Positions 43,214 through 51,370 of a DNA stretch of 64,000 bases are shown one piece after another. Position numbers and translations under genes: made by a program. The stretch's first letter is position 1. Each line of letters begins with the position of its first letter. Below the pieces are notes generated by a model. The model was not told where the DNA came from and did no database searches. It worked only from the letters and a program-made list of their open reading frames with translations. Source of the stretch: Dolichospermum sp. LEGE 00240 (GTDB lineage Bacteria; Cyanobacteriota; Cyanobacteriia; Cyanobacteriales; Nostocaceae); assembly GCF_015207875.1 (NCBI RefSeq), contig NZ_JADEVZ010000012.1, forward strand, positions 1 through 64,000, in the 5' to 3' direction.

Positions 43214-43622
43214 ATAGCAGTTATCATTGATTTTATTTTCCCAATCTCTCTTTCCTCATCCCTACCCGGTTTGATAATTTGCCAAATCAAATAAGAATAC
43301 TACATCAGACTCCCATTTGATGCTTGCAAAAATTTATCACATATCTCAGGGCTATTTTCTCCTGTTCTCCCTGCTCTGCCTACATCAATAAATTCATATC
43401 TTCTTGAGGATTGCTATATCTATAGTAGCTATTAGCATCATCGTAATTATATTTCATATAATTATTTAACAAAATTGATAATAGTGCAACAATTTTGTCT
43501 ACGAGTGTAATATACTTGGCTAGGCTGATCCAAAAATTAAAGGATTATGTTCCTATTAGTTCGATGTCAGCTAAAATAGAGTCCACTTGACAACTTCAAA
43601 AATTCATTTTCGACCTAAGTTG
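43214..43622. other. Spacer upstream of cyAbrB
   Basis: A 409-base AT-rich spacer between divergent genes (Rrf2 and cyAbrB), probably with both promoters. No repeats, no small gene and no RNA structure were recognised by eye. Confidence 0.5.
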
Positions 43623-44033
43623 ATGCCTAAACAGAAAAAAATTGAACCCCTCGTTGGCGAAGAACTGCTCAAAAAAGTTAAAGAGCTAGAAGCCATCAGC
43701 AAAGACGACAAAGCTAAACAGTGTGGCTACTATACCGTTACCAAAAATGGTATAGAGCGCGTCAATATGATGAAATTCTTGAATGCCCTAATTGATGCGG
43801 AGGGTATTCAGTTGGATAGTTCACCTAGTGCTAATGGACGTGGTGGACGCAGTGCCAGCTATAGAATTAGTGTCCAACAAAATGGCAATTTATTAATCGG
43901 TGCAGCTTACACAAAACAGATGAATCTTCAGCCCGGTGATGAGTTTGTCATTACTTTAGGGAAAAAACATATTCGACTGCGGCAAGTAGATTTGGAATCC
44001 ACAGAAGATGCCGAAGTAGAAGCTACAGCTTAA
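43623..44033 (+). CDS. AbrB-type regulator, cyAbrB-like
   Basis: A 136-residue regulator starting at the ATG at 43623 (MPKQKKIEPLVGEELLKKVK); a TTG 36 bases upstream would add non-family residues. Seen: YYTVTKNGIERVNMMKFLNA, NGRGGRSASYRISVQQNGNL and the C-terminal AbrB-like fold LQPGDEFVITLGKKHIRLRQ. This is the cyAbrB/CalA type, unique to cyanobacteria, which regulates nitrogen and carbon genes, heterocyst differentiation and stress genes. In cyAbrB the DNA-binding AbrB domain is at the C-terminus. Confidence 0.88.
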   Translation: MPKQKKIEPLVGEELLKKVKELEAISKDDKAKQCGYYTVTKNGIERVNMMKFLNALIDAEGIQLDSSPSANGRGGRSASYRISVQQNGNLLIGAAYTKQMNLQPGDEFVITLGKKHIRLRQVDLESTEDAEVEATA

Positions 44034-44325
44034 TGAATATTCATTAGTTAGTTGTAGGTTGTCAGTTGTCAGTGGTTGCGTTTTAACCCTGACTGCTGAA
44101 TAACTGACTGATTACCAAAATTAACACACTAAGTAGGTTGACGTTGAAAATTATCGTTATAGCAAGGCAAGAGTAAAGAAGTTTTCAGCGATTTTACCTT
44201 TCTTTACACAGTTTGGTTTTATTGTGTTCACCTACTTAGGCAACAGGTAATAGTGATAAATCCTGATTCCTATGCCTTGCAAAAAACTGGTATGGCTAAT
44301 GTCACGCTATCAGCCAACCCCACAT
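44034..44325. other. Spacer with MITE-like element and small dispersed repeats
   Basis: This spacer contains AGTTGTCAGT-type repeat units (44046-44075), the MITE-like element (44130-44238) and TATGGCTAATGTCACGCTAT (44291-44310), a variant of the unit that is triplicated after petG. No gene is seen. Confidence 0.6.
44130..44238. mobile_element. MITE-like element with TAAGTAGGT ends, most complete copy
   Basis: 109 bp, beginning TAAGTAGGTTGACGTTGAAA and ending GTTCACCTACTTA; the terminal nine bases TAAGTAGGT/ACCTACTTA are perfect inverted repeats. Internal blocks CGTTATAGCAAGGCAAGAG and TTTCTTTACACAGTTTGG match the copies at 762-885 and 30574-30635. There is no coding capacity. Confidence 0.65.
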
Positions 44326-44351
44326 AAAAAAGGCTGCTGAATTCAGCAACC
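44326..44351 (-). terminator. Rho-independent terminator of the DUF1830 gene
   Basis: On the minus strand GGTTGCTG-AATT-CAGCAGCC forms an 8-bp stem (one T-G pair), followed by six Ts. It starts 25 bases after the stop codon of the DUF1830 gene, a textbook intrinsic terminator. Confidence 0.85.
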
Positions 44352-44375
44352 CCAATATTGAGCAACATTGTGTTT

Positions 44376-44771
44376 TTAATCAATAGATGCCAATTTAACC
44401 GGTTGTAAAGATTTTGTCGTATCTACAATTTTTTTATTAATTTCCGACTTAATCGGATGACTACTACTAGAATTTATCTCTGGAGATAAGTTGTCTTGTC
44501 TCTCATCATAGCTAGGTTCATGGATGATCAGGCGATCGCACGGAATTGTATCTGATATAATCGCACTTGCCATCATCCCAGTATGAACTTCCATTTGTGC
44601 TTCTGGAGGAACTTCAAACACCAGCCTTTGTCCAGGAAAGACAACCCTTTCAAAGTACCAGTTAGGAATATTGGAGATACGCGCCACCTGGATTTTACTC
44701 GTGGCATTGACGTAGCAGCAGAGAATTTTCCCCGAATGCTCCGGTGGTAGAGGATCTAATATCTGAGCCAT
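44376..44771 (-). CDS. DUF1830 protein
   Basis: A cyanobacterial DUF1830 protein of about 131 residues from the ATG at 44771 (MAQILDPLPPEHSGKILCCY); a GTG at 44798 would add nine residues. Conserved: LCCYVNATSKIQVARISNIP, NWYFERVVFPGQRLVFEVPP and MEVHTGMMASAIISDTIPCD. The C-terminal 45 residues are polar, rich in Ser and Lys, and probably disordered. Function unknown. An intrinsic terminator follows. Confidence 0.8.
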   Translation of the reverse strand: MAQILDPLPPEHSGKILCCYVNATSKIQVARISNIPNWYFERVVFPGQRLVFEVPPEAQMEVHTGMMASAIISDTIPCDRLIIHEPSYDERQDNLSPEINSSSSHPIKSEINKKIVDTTKSLQPVKLASID

Positions 44772-44798
44772 AACTGCTGAAGAGCTTATTTGCTCCAC

Positions 44799-45350
44799 AA
44801 TTTTACATTACATCAGTAAAGCTAACACCCGATGATCCCCGGTTACTGTAACTGCGACTACCAACTGCAAGTTTCTGCATTATTTCTATCTAAAGATATA
44901 TAGAGATTATAAAATTTTTGTAAATAAATCTGTATTTACTTAATAAAATAGACGATAAAGGAGAATCTCCATTGTTATATCCGCTAGAATCTCCGTAAAT
45001 CCTTTACAGCCAAGAATTTCCCCCCTTTACGCCAAGATTTATCATCCCTGGTAAGTTGAATTATTTCTTGCATCTATCTTCGGAGTTACCACGAAAAATC
45101 ATCGCTAAATTCATAAACTCGATGTTATGGTAAATGTATATGAAAATTTCGTTCATAAATCCCATCTATATATAACAAGCAAATTTTATGCAGTGCAGTT
45201 TTCACATTCACTTTGATCACTAACGGCAAAAGTTTTTGCATAGCACAAAACAACTGAAATGTCAAAAATAATGCTAGTCCAGTCAGAAGCAAATTCACAA
45301 TTCCTCTAGTCTTTTTCTCAACTACGGCAAGCATTACAGTTAAACCACGT
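44799..45350. other. Long spacer before the radical SAM gene
   Basis: A 552-base AT-rich spacer between divergent genes. A minus-strand frame at 45125-45334 (69 residues, hydrophobic) has no family look and no good ribosome site, so it is not called. No repeats were recognised. Confidence 0.5.
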
Positions 45351-46925
45351 ATGAACGCAACTAAAATCCTCTACGTTCGCCTTCCTTGTAACCCCATCTT
45401 TCCCATTGGGGTTGTCTATCTCTCAGATCACGTCCACAAATTATTTCCCCATGCCGAACAGCGGATTTTTGACTTAGGCACAGTCCCCCCCCTAGATTAT
45501 GCTTCCGCCCTAGACCGATGTATTGATGAGTTTCAACCCACACTCCTAGTCTTCTCCTGGCGAGATATTCAAATTTACGCTCCAGTGGGTGGACGGGGCG
45601 GCAATCCTCTCCAAAACGCCTTTGAATTTTACTACGCAAAAAACCCGGTTATAAAATTGCGTGGTGCTTTGGGCGGGTTGAGAATTTTTATTGCTTATTA
45701 TGTAGAATTATGGCGGAATTTGGGACTAGTTAAACGGGGTTTAAAACGCGCCCAAAAATATCAATCTCAAGCCCGTGTAGTCTTAGGTGGTGGTGCAGTT
45801 AGCGTATTTTATGAACAGTTGGGTAAAAGCTTACCGCCCGGAACAATTATTTCCGTCGGCGAAGGAGAAACCCTACTCACAAAACTACTCAAGGGTGAAG
45901 ATTTTCAGGATGAACGCTGTTATGTAGTGGGAGAAAATCAACCACGTCAACGGTTAATTCATGAACAACCCACACCCTTAGAGAAAACAGTTTGTAATTA
46001 CGATTACATCGAAACCATTTGGCCGGAATTTAATTATTACCTGCAAGAACAGGACTTTTATATTGGTGTCCAAACCAAACGCGGTTGTCCCCATAATTGC
46101 TGTTACTGTGTTTATACAGTAGTGGAAGGTAAACAAGTCCGCATTAACCCTAGTGACGAAGTTGTAGCGGAAATCCGAGCATTGTATAACCGGGGTATTC
46201 GCAACTTTTGGTTTACAGATGCTCAATTTATCCCCGCCCGGAAATTTATTGATGATGCTGTAGAACTTCTCCAGAAAATCGTTGATTCGGGAATGTCGGA
46301 TATCCATTGGGCAGCATACATCAGAGCCGACAACTTAACACCCCAATTGTGTGAGTTGATGGTAAAAACAGGCATGAATTATTTTGAAATTGGGATTACC
46401 AGCGGTTCTCAAGAACTGGTTCGCAAAATGCGAATGGGTTATAACTTGCGGACTGTTTTACAAAATTGTCGTGATTTAAAATCCGCCGGTTTCAATGATG
46501 TAGTTTCTGTTAACTACTCCTTTAATGTGATTGATGAACGTCCTGAAACTATTCGTCAAACTATTGCGTATCACCGCGAACTAGAACGGATTTTTGGGGT
46601 GGATAAAGTTGAACCTGCTATTTTCTTCATTGGACTCCAACCCCATACCCATTTAGAAGAATATGCCTTTAAAGAGGGTATTCTTAAACCTGGTTATGAT
46701 CCGATGAGTTTAATGCCTTGGACAGCCAAAAAACTCCTCTGGAATCCTGAACCATTAGGTTCTTTCTTTGGTGAGGTTTGTTTACAAGCTTGGCGACAAA
46801 ATCCCAATGACTTCGGACGGGAAGTGATGAATATTTTAGAAGCCAAATTGGGTTGTGCTGATTTAGAAGATGCCCTTTCTGCACCGATAGAAAAACCAGA
46901 GAAACAGTTAGCAAGCGTATCTTAA
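45351..46925 (+). CDS. B12-binding radical SAM protein, photosystem II high-light acclimation type
   Basis: A 524-residue protein. The N-terminal 220 residues look like a B12-binding fold: LYVRLPCNPIFPIGVVYLSD, FSWRDIQIYAPVG and VVLGGGAVSVFYE. The radical SAM core follows with TKRGCPHNCCYCVY (CxxxCxxC near residue 245), FWFTDAQFIPA and YFEIGITSGSQELVRKMRMG. The architecture fits the cyanobacterial family linked to photosystem II high-light acclimation. The substrate is unknown. It is a single gene followed by a two-hairpin repeat. Confidence 0.8.
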   Translation: MNATKILYVRLPCNPIFPIGVVYLSDHVHKLFPHAEQRIFDLGTVPPLDYASALDRCIDEFQPTLLVFSWRDIQIYAPVGGRGGNPLQNAFEFYYAKNPVIKLRGALGGLRIFIAYYVELWRNLGLVKRGLKRAQKYQSQARVVLGGGAVSVFYEQLGKSLPPGTIISVGEGETLLTKLLKGEDFQDERCYVVGENQPRQRLIHEQPTPLEKTVCNYDYIETIWPEFNYYLQEQDFYIGVQTKRGCPHNCCYCVYTVVEGKQVRINPSDEVVAEIRALYNRGIRNFWFTDAQFIPARKFIDDAVELLQKIVDSGMSDIHWAAYIRADNLTPQLCELMVKTGMNYFEIGITSGSQELVRKMRMGYNLRTVLQNCRDLKSAGFNDVVSVNYSFNVIDERPETIRQTIAYHRELERIFGVDKVEPAIFFIGLQPHTHLEEYAFKEGILKPGYDPMSLMPWTAKKLLWNPEPLGSFFGEVCLQAWRQNPNDFGREVMNILEAKLGCADLEDALSAPIEKPEKQLASVS

Positions 46926-46930
46926 AACTC

Positions 46931-47061
46931 CTGGCGATTAGCCCAGGTGATTAGAAATCACGGCTACACAAACAAAGTCCGCCTGCGCGGACTAATTAAA
47001 AATTAAGATATTGAACCCACGCAGGTGGGTTTCGCCTGTGTAGACGCGGTTTCTAACCGCC
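46931..47061 (+). repeat. Two-hairpin dispersed repeat, copy C
   Basis: The cleanest copy: CGGCTACACAAACAAAGTCC, hairpin GTCCGCCTGCGCGGAC, linker, hairpin AACCCACGCAGGTGGGTT, TGTGTAGACGCGG and TTTCTAACCGCC. Located 5-136 bases after the radical SAM stop codon, where its hairpins could also affect termination. Confidence 0.85.
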
Positions 47062-47089
47062 GTATTATCTGAAATCCCCAATTAATTCC

Positions 47090-48490
47090 ATGTTACAAGG
47101 TTCAATTCTCCAACAGTTAGAAGCATCTCACCGCCATAGTGCTAGACCTATTCATTTTGGCGTGTACTATAAAAATACCTTAGTGTCCCTCTGCCATGCG
47201 TTGGAAGATCATATTTTAACTAAAGATAATGATCCTTTGGTGATTACTGCTTTCCAACAGGGTAAATGGTATCTGGAAGAAGCTCAAAGATACGCAGATA
47301 TCGCCCAACACAGCCGGGAAATTGTCATTATGGCAACGGCTGATGCTGGTTTTGCTGAACATCCGACCGGTCAATTACCTAACATTGATTTAGTGGGACT
47401 GGCCGCTGATGATCCTGTGGCGCAGGAGTGGCACTTGATTATTTTAGCTCCTGACTACACAGCTATGGTAATTTGTCAAGAGTTATCTGAAGCTGACTAT
47501 GGGAAAGATGGATTACCAACTTGCGATTTAGAGCGTAAATTCTATGGTTTATGGACATTTGAACCGGAATTGGTGGAGGAAACGGCAGAGTTAGCGATCG
47601 CTCACATTCACGACTATCATCCTGAACTAGCGCTCAAACTGAGTCAATATAAACAAGCAATTCACCCAGCTATCTGTCCGGGGGAAGAAGTAGCTACCGT
47701 TGTCTCTCGTGTTGTTGATTACCTCAAAACCGGACAAGGTAACTTACCTGTGATCACCGCATCCCACCAAAAATTTCTAGATCGTAACTTGGTATCTAAC
47801 GAAATTCAGGCATTTTTGCGGATGGCACAATTGATTGATCTAGCAGATAGCCGTAACCCTGTCGCCGCCTCAGAAGTAGCATCTCTCGCCGAAACAATGG
47901 GGCAATTATTGGATTTACCTGCATGGCAAATTAAAAGATTACGCCTAGCTGCTTTATTGCATCGCTTAGACCCACTGCAAAAAGCCGAAAGCCTGATTAG
48001 TCCTACTCATATAACAACAGCCTATCAAGAACAATCTCCCAGTTGTCCTCTGGCTTGTCCCCTCGTCCCAGGAGCGCAAGCATTACGAATCATGCCACGA
48101 CTACGAGCCATCGCCCAAATTATTACTCACCAAAGCGAATGGTGGAATGGTACAGGCGAACCCGCCGGTTTAGCTGGTGATGATATTCCCTTAGAATCAC
48201 GAATTTTGTCATTGGTAGCACAATTTCAGTTACAGGTCAATCAGTATAAATACTCCGGCAAAGCAGGCCCAGGGATATTTGCTCAAGCTTTAGATCAGTG
48301 CCGAAAACAACAATCTACCCGCTTTGATCCGAAACTTGTAGATACATTAACTTTATTAGTGATGGGTTTACAACAGGGGCTTGATTTACCGATAATGACA
48401 CCCAAGGTCAGCAGCGGTTTATGGTTACTTGACTCCCGTTGGGATACCGATAGCAAAAGTAGTGAGCATATTTCAGTGTACAGCAAATGA
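47090..48490 (+). CDS. DICT sensor with degenerate HD-GYP-like domain
   Basis: A 466-residue protein. Residues about 1-180 fit a DICT sensory domain (GSILQQLEASHRHSARPIHF, GVYYKNTLVSLCHALEDHIL, FEPELVEETAELAIAHI). The second half is HD-like: RLRLAALLHRLDPLQKAESL and IITHQSEWWNGTGEPAGLAG, DDIPLESRILSLVAQF. In active HD-GYP proteins the first reads HDIGK and the second HHExxxGxGYP. Here both are changed (HRLDP; HQSEWWNGTGEP), so a catalytic phosphodiesterase is unlikely. It overlaps the pentapeptide gene by four bases. Confidence 0.7.
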   Translation: MLQGSILQQLEASHRHSARPIHFGVYYKNTLVSLCHALEDHILTKDNDPLVITAFQQGKWYLEEAQRYADIAQHSREIVIMATADAGFAEHPTGQLPNIDLVGLAADDPVAQEWHLIILAPDYTAMVICQELSEADYGKDGLPTCDLERKFYGLWTFEPELVEETAELAIAHIHDYHPELALKLSQYKQAIHPAICPGEEVATVVSRVVDYLKTGQGNLPVITASHQKFLDRNLVSNEIQAFLRMAQLIDLADSRNPVAASEVASLAETMGQLLDLPAWQIKRLRLAALLHRLDPLQKAESLISPTHITTAYQEQSPSCPLACPLVPGAQALRIMPRLRAIAQIITHQSEWWNGTGEPAGLAGDDIPLESRILSLVAQFQLQVNQYKYSGKAGPGIFAQALDQCRKQQSTRFDPKLVDTLTLLVMGLQQGLDLPIMTPKVSSGLWLLDSRWDTDSKSSEHISVYSK

Positions 48491-49140
48491 ATAGAGAAAC
48501 CATTAGATTAGGGCAAAACAAACAACTTCCCGGTGCAAATTTAGAAGATGAGGATCTATCTCACCTAGATTTAAGGAAGATAAATTTAACAGGGGCTAAA
48601 CTGGTGGGGACTGACTTCACTGGTTCTCAATTAGAGGGTGGTCATTTTGAAGGTGCAAATTTAATTGGGGCTAATCTGCAAGCAACTGACTTGCGGGCTA
48701 ACTTGATGGGTGCAAACTTGATGCAGGCTAACTTGACAAGTGCGGACTTACGTGGTAGCAACTTACGGGGTAGTAACTTGATGGGAGCAATCCTCGACGA
48801 TGCGTGTTTAGCCAGTGCTTTTTTAAGTGGCGCTAATTTGCAGGGGGTGAATTTGCAGAGTGTTGACTTGCGAGGTGCAGATTTACGAGGTGCAAATTTA
48901 ACGGGAGCTAATCTCAAAGGTGCAGATTTAAGCGGTGCAGATTTGCAAGGTGCTGTACTAATTGAAGCGAATCTTGAAGAAGCAGATTTAAGAGCAGCAA
49001 ATTTAGCAGGGGCTAATTTAACCGGAGCTAATTTACTCTGTGCTGAATTAGATGCAGTGAAGTTAAATGGAGCAAATTTAGATCGGGTGTGTTTGCGGGG
49101 AACAGTTTTAGAAGCTAGTACCGCCGCAGGACGAAATTAA
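48487..49140 (+). CDS. Pentapeptide repeat protein
   Basis: A 217-residue protein built almost entirely of A(D/N)LxG-type pentapeptides (GANLIGANLQATDLRANLMG; LRGADLRGANLTGANLKGAD), which fold into a right-handed quadrilateral beta-helix. The first 35 residues (NRETIRLGQNKQLPGANLED) are a non-repeat cap. It is translationally coupled to the DICT/HD gene (ATGA overlap), so the two probably act together. No membrane segment is seen. Confidence 0.93.
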   Translation: MNRETIRLGQNKQLPGANLEDEDLSHLDLRKINLTGAKLVGTDFTGSQLEGGHFEGANLIGANLQATDLRANLMGANLMQANLTSADLRGSNLRGSNLMGAILDDACLASAFLSGANLQGVNLQSVDLRGADLRGANLTGANLKGADLSGADLQGAVLIEANLEEADLRAANLAGANLTGANLLCAELDAVKLNGANLDRVCLRGTVLEASTAAGRN

Positions 49141-49148
49141 TAATTAGG

Positions 49149-49177
49149 GGGTAGAAACAGCTTGATAATTTCTACCC
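49149..49177. terminator. Possible bidirectional hairpin between convergent genes
   Basis: GGGTAGAAA pairs perfectly with TTTCTACCC across an 11-base loop. It lies between the pentapeptide gene (plus) and the small minus-strand gene at 49193. Neither side has a real T-tract, so the call is tentative. Confidence 0.35.
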
Positions 49178-49192
49178 ATAACTATCCATATA

Positions 49193-49360
49193 TTACTGTT
49201 TGTCCAAGTCTTCAATAAGTTGATCAACAAAATCCCTCAACCGTTGCTGCCAATCAGGGACGGTTTTAATTTTTTCCCTGACTCCAGGTAAAACCTTAAA
49301 TTGCAAGGGTGATTTATCGTAGGCTACTTGATTTTGTGGTTTAAATTTAATCCGAGGCAT
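49193..49360 (-). CDS. Small conserved-looking protein, 55 residues
   Basis: Found by reading the minus strand. It starts MPRIKFKPQNQVAYDKSPLQ and continues FKVLPGVREKIKTVPDWQQR to LRDFVDQLIEDLDKQ. The ATG at 49360 is preceded by AGGATTTGGCA, a reasonable ribosome site. The composition is balanced and basic-to-acidic, unlike frames in repeats. I recall similar small proteins from other Nostocales but cannot name a family or function. It is too short for common ORF cut-offs. Confidence 0.6.
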   Translation of the reverse strand: MPRIKFKPQNQVAYDKSPLQFKVLPGVREKIKTVPDWQQRLRDFVDQLIEDLDKQ

Positions 49361-49398
49361 TGCCAAATCCTGATATGTCTATAATTCCTGTTAGAATA

Positions 49399-49432
49399 GC
49401 GATAGCGTAGGCGCTGCTGCAAGCAGTTCGCC
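49399..49432. repeat. Small dispersed repeat bordering a gene relic
   Basis: GCGATAGCGTAGGCGCTGCT followed by GCAAGCAGTTCGCC. Its right part is the reverse complement of the unit at 393-412. It abuts the truncated YdcF-like fragment that follows. Confidence 0.6.
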
Positions 49433-49433
49433 T

Positions 49434-49669
49434 TTAACCAAGTTCCTGTCCCCCAAGCAATTTTTGTGTTGGGTGGTGATGGTAGTCGGATGGAATTTGC
49501 CGCCCAGTTTTGGCAATCTCACAGAAATTTAGATATTTGGATTTCTGATTTTGATTCGGAATTAAATTATAATCGGCTGATTTTTCAAAGGTTTGGTGTT
49601 CCGAATAGTAAATTACGGTTTGATGGCAGAGCGACAGATACAGTAACTTTACACCGAAAAAAGAATTAA
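49434..49669 (+). pseudogene. Truncated YdcF/DUF218-like fragment
   Basis: The plus strand reads FNQVPVPQAIFVLGGDGSRM EFAAQFWQSHRNLDIWISDF and then NRLIFQRFGVPNSKLRFDGR ATDTVT before it goes out of register into LHRKKN and a stop. VLGGDGSRMEFAAQ and the DTVT end fit the first half of YdcF-type (DUF218) proteins, whose remaining half (TNFTTLV onward) is absent. The left end is cut by a small dispersed repeat (49399-49432), the right end by CGCAGATAAA-type repeats. Confidence 0.65.
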
Positions 49670-49944
49670 CCGCAGATAAAAGAGGATGGACGCAGATAAA
49701 CGCAGATAAATTTGTACCTCAGCCGACTAGGAAATGCGGCGTTGCTGGATTAAGGCATGAAAATCAAAAATTCCATGTCTCAAACTCTTACTCTTTGCGC
49801 CTGTGCGCCTCTGCGTGTTAGCGAAGCCTGATAAATTCATACTTTCATTCACCAATGCCGGAAGTGCTATATAGTTTCTTTTGGTTCTCGGATTAGGAAA
49901 TAATGATATTGTTATGAGTGTTATTTCCGAGATTTAATAGTTCA
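49670..49944. repeat. Spacer of dispersed-repeat fragments
   Basis: ACGCAGATAAACGCAGATAA lies at 49692-49711, and CTTTGCGCCTGTGCGCCTCT followed by GCGTGTTAGCGAAGCC near 49795-49828. No gene is seen. The last 60 bases before 49945 are AT-rich and probably hold the rfb promoter. Confidence 0.5.
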
Positions 49945-50490
49945 ATGAATATTATCTCCACCTCTATTCCTGATATCCTTCTCCTCGAGCCCCAAGTTTT
50001 CCAAGACTCACGGGGCTTTTTCTTAGAGTCCTACAATCAAAAAACATTCACAGAGAAACTGGGAATTACAGCCAACTTTGTCCAGGATAATCACTCAAAA
50101 TCTGAATACAATGTGCTACGAGGCTTACATTACCAAATCATCCAACCTCAAGGTAAATTAGTTCGCGCCATTGTTGGTAAAATCTTTGATGTCGCAGTAG
50201 ACATGAGAAAAAACTCTCCCACCTTTGGACAATGGGTAGGTTACGAACTCAGCGCCGAAAACAAACGCCAATTGTGGATACCAGCAGGATTTGCTCACGG
50301 GTTTCTCGTGCTTTCAGAAACTGCCGAAGTTTTGTATAAAGCTACAGATTATTATACACCAGCAGGCGATCGCGCTATCCTTTGGAAGGACCCAGATTTA
50401 GCTATAGATTGGCCTCTGAAAACACCGCCAATTTTATCAGCTAAAGATAGCAACGCTCCAACTTTCAAAAACGCCGAAGTTTATGAATAA
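49945..50490 (+). CDS. rfbC: dTDP-4-dehydrorhamnose 3,5-epimerase
   Basis: This 181-residue cupin-fold epimerase starts at the ATG at 49945 (NIISTSIPDILLLEPQVFQD); a GTG at 49918 gives an unnatural extension. Seen: SRGFFLESYNQKTF, QDNHSKSEYNVLRGLHYQI with the catalytic His, VDMRKNSPTFGQWVGYELSA and QLWIPAGFAHGFLVLSETAE. It converts dTDP-4-keto-6-deoxyglucose to the rhamno form. It overlaps rfbD by eight bases. Confidence 0.94.
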   Translation: MNIISTSIPDILLLEPQVFQDSRGFFLESYNQKTFTEKLGITANFVQDNHSKSEYNVLRGLHYQIIQPQGKLVRAIVGKIFDVAVDMRKNSPTFGQWVGYELSAENKRQLWIPAGFAHGFLVLSETAEVLYKATDYYTPAGDRAILWKDPDLAIDWPLKTPPILSAKDSNAPTFKNAEVYE

Positions 50491-51370
50491 ATCAATATTA
50501 TTAATAGGTAGTAACGGACAAGTTGGAACAGAACTACAACATACCCTTTCATCCAACTACAAAGTTATAACAGTTGCGCGTCCGCAAATAGACTTAACTC
50601 AACCGGAAAACTTACGCCAAATCATCAGAGAAACCCAACCCGAAATAATTATCAATGCCGCTGCTTACACCGCAGTAGACAAAGCCGAAAGTGAACCAGA
50701 CATTGCTCACATAATTAATACTATAGCCCCCCAAGTTATTGCTGAAGAAACTCAAAAATTAGGAAATTTCTTAATTCACATTTCCACAGATTACGTATTT
50801 GATGGTAACAGTAATTATCCCTATCAAGAAAACAAGATTACCAATCCATTGAGCGTATATGGACAAACAAAATTAGCCGGAGAAATAGCAATTCAAAATA
50901 TTTGCCCTCAACATATAATTCTCCGTACAGCCTGGGTTTATGGAACTTATGGAAAAAGCAACTTCGTTAAAACCATGTTACGACTAGGTATTGAAAGACC
51001 AGAAGTTAGAGTAGTTGCCGATCAAATTGGTAGTCCTACATGGGCGCGAAATATAGCCTTAGCAATTACCCAAATCATCCCCCAATTAACATTAGAAACT
51101 GCGGGAATTTATCACTATACAAATAGTGGTGTAGCCAGTTGGTATGACTTCGCCATAGCTATCTTTGAAGAAGCAGAAAAACTCGGTTTCCCCCTCACCA
51201 TCAAAAATATTATCCCCATTACCACTCCCGAATATCCTACACCAGCACAACGTCCTGCTTATTCTGTCTTAGCTTGTGAGAAAATATCCAAAGTCTTGGG
51301 AACTTATTCTCCTCATTGGCGACAAGGACTCAGATTAATGTTAAAAGAATTACAAGAAAAATCTCTATGA
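50483..51370 (+). CDS. rfbD: dTDP-4-dehydrorhamnose reductase
   Basis: A 295-residue reductase giving dTDP-L-rhamnose with NADPH. Seen: ILLIGSNGQVGTELQHTL, INAAAYTAVDKAESEPD, HISTDYVFDGNSNYPYQENK and the catalytic YGQTKLAGEIA; then RTAWVYGTYGKSNFVKTML. Overlaps rfbC at the start and rfbA at the end (ATGA), so the three are one translationally coupled operon. Confidence 0.95.
   Translation: MNKSILLIGSNGQVGTELQHTLSSNYKVITVARPQIDLTQPENLRQIIRETQPEIIINAAAYTAVDKAESEPDIAHIINTIAPQVIAEETQKLGNFLIHISTDYVFDGNSNYPYQENKITNPLSVYGQTKLAGEIAIQNICPQHIILRTAWVYGTYGKSNFVKTMLRLGIERPEVRVVADQIGSPTWARNIALAITQIIPQLTLETAGIYHYTNSGVASWYDFAIAIFEEAEKLGFPLTIKNIIPITTPEYPTPAQRPAYSVLACEKISKVLGTYSPHWRQGLRLMLKELQEKSL

Noticed and set aside
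45125-45334. 69-residue hydrophobic minus-strand frame before the radical SAM gene
   Set aside because: No ribosome site, no recognisable family, AT-rich spacer; may be chance. Left uncalled.
48642-48917. 91-residue minus-strand frame with KFAPRKSAPRKS repeats
   Set aside because: Antisense image of the pentapeptide repeats.
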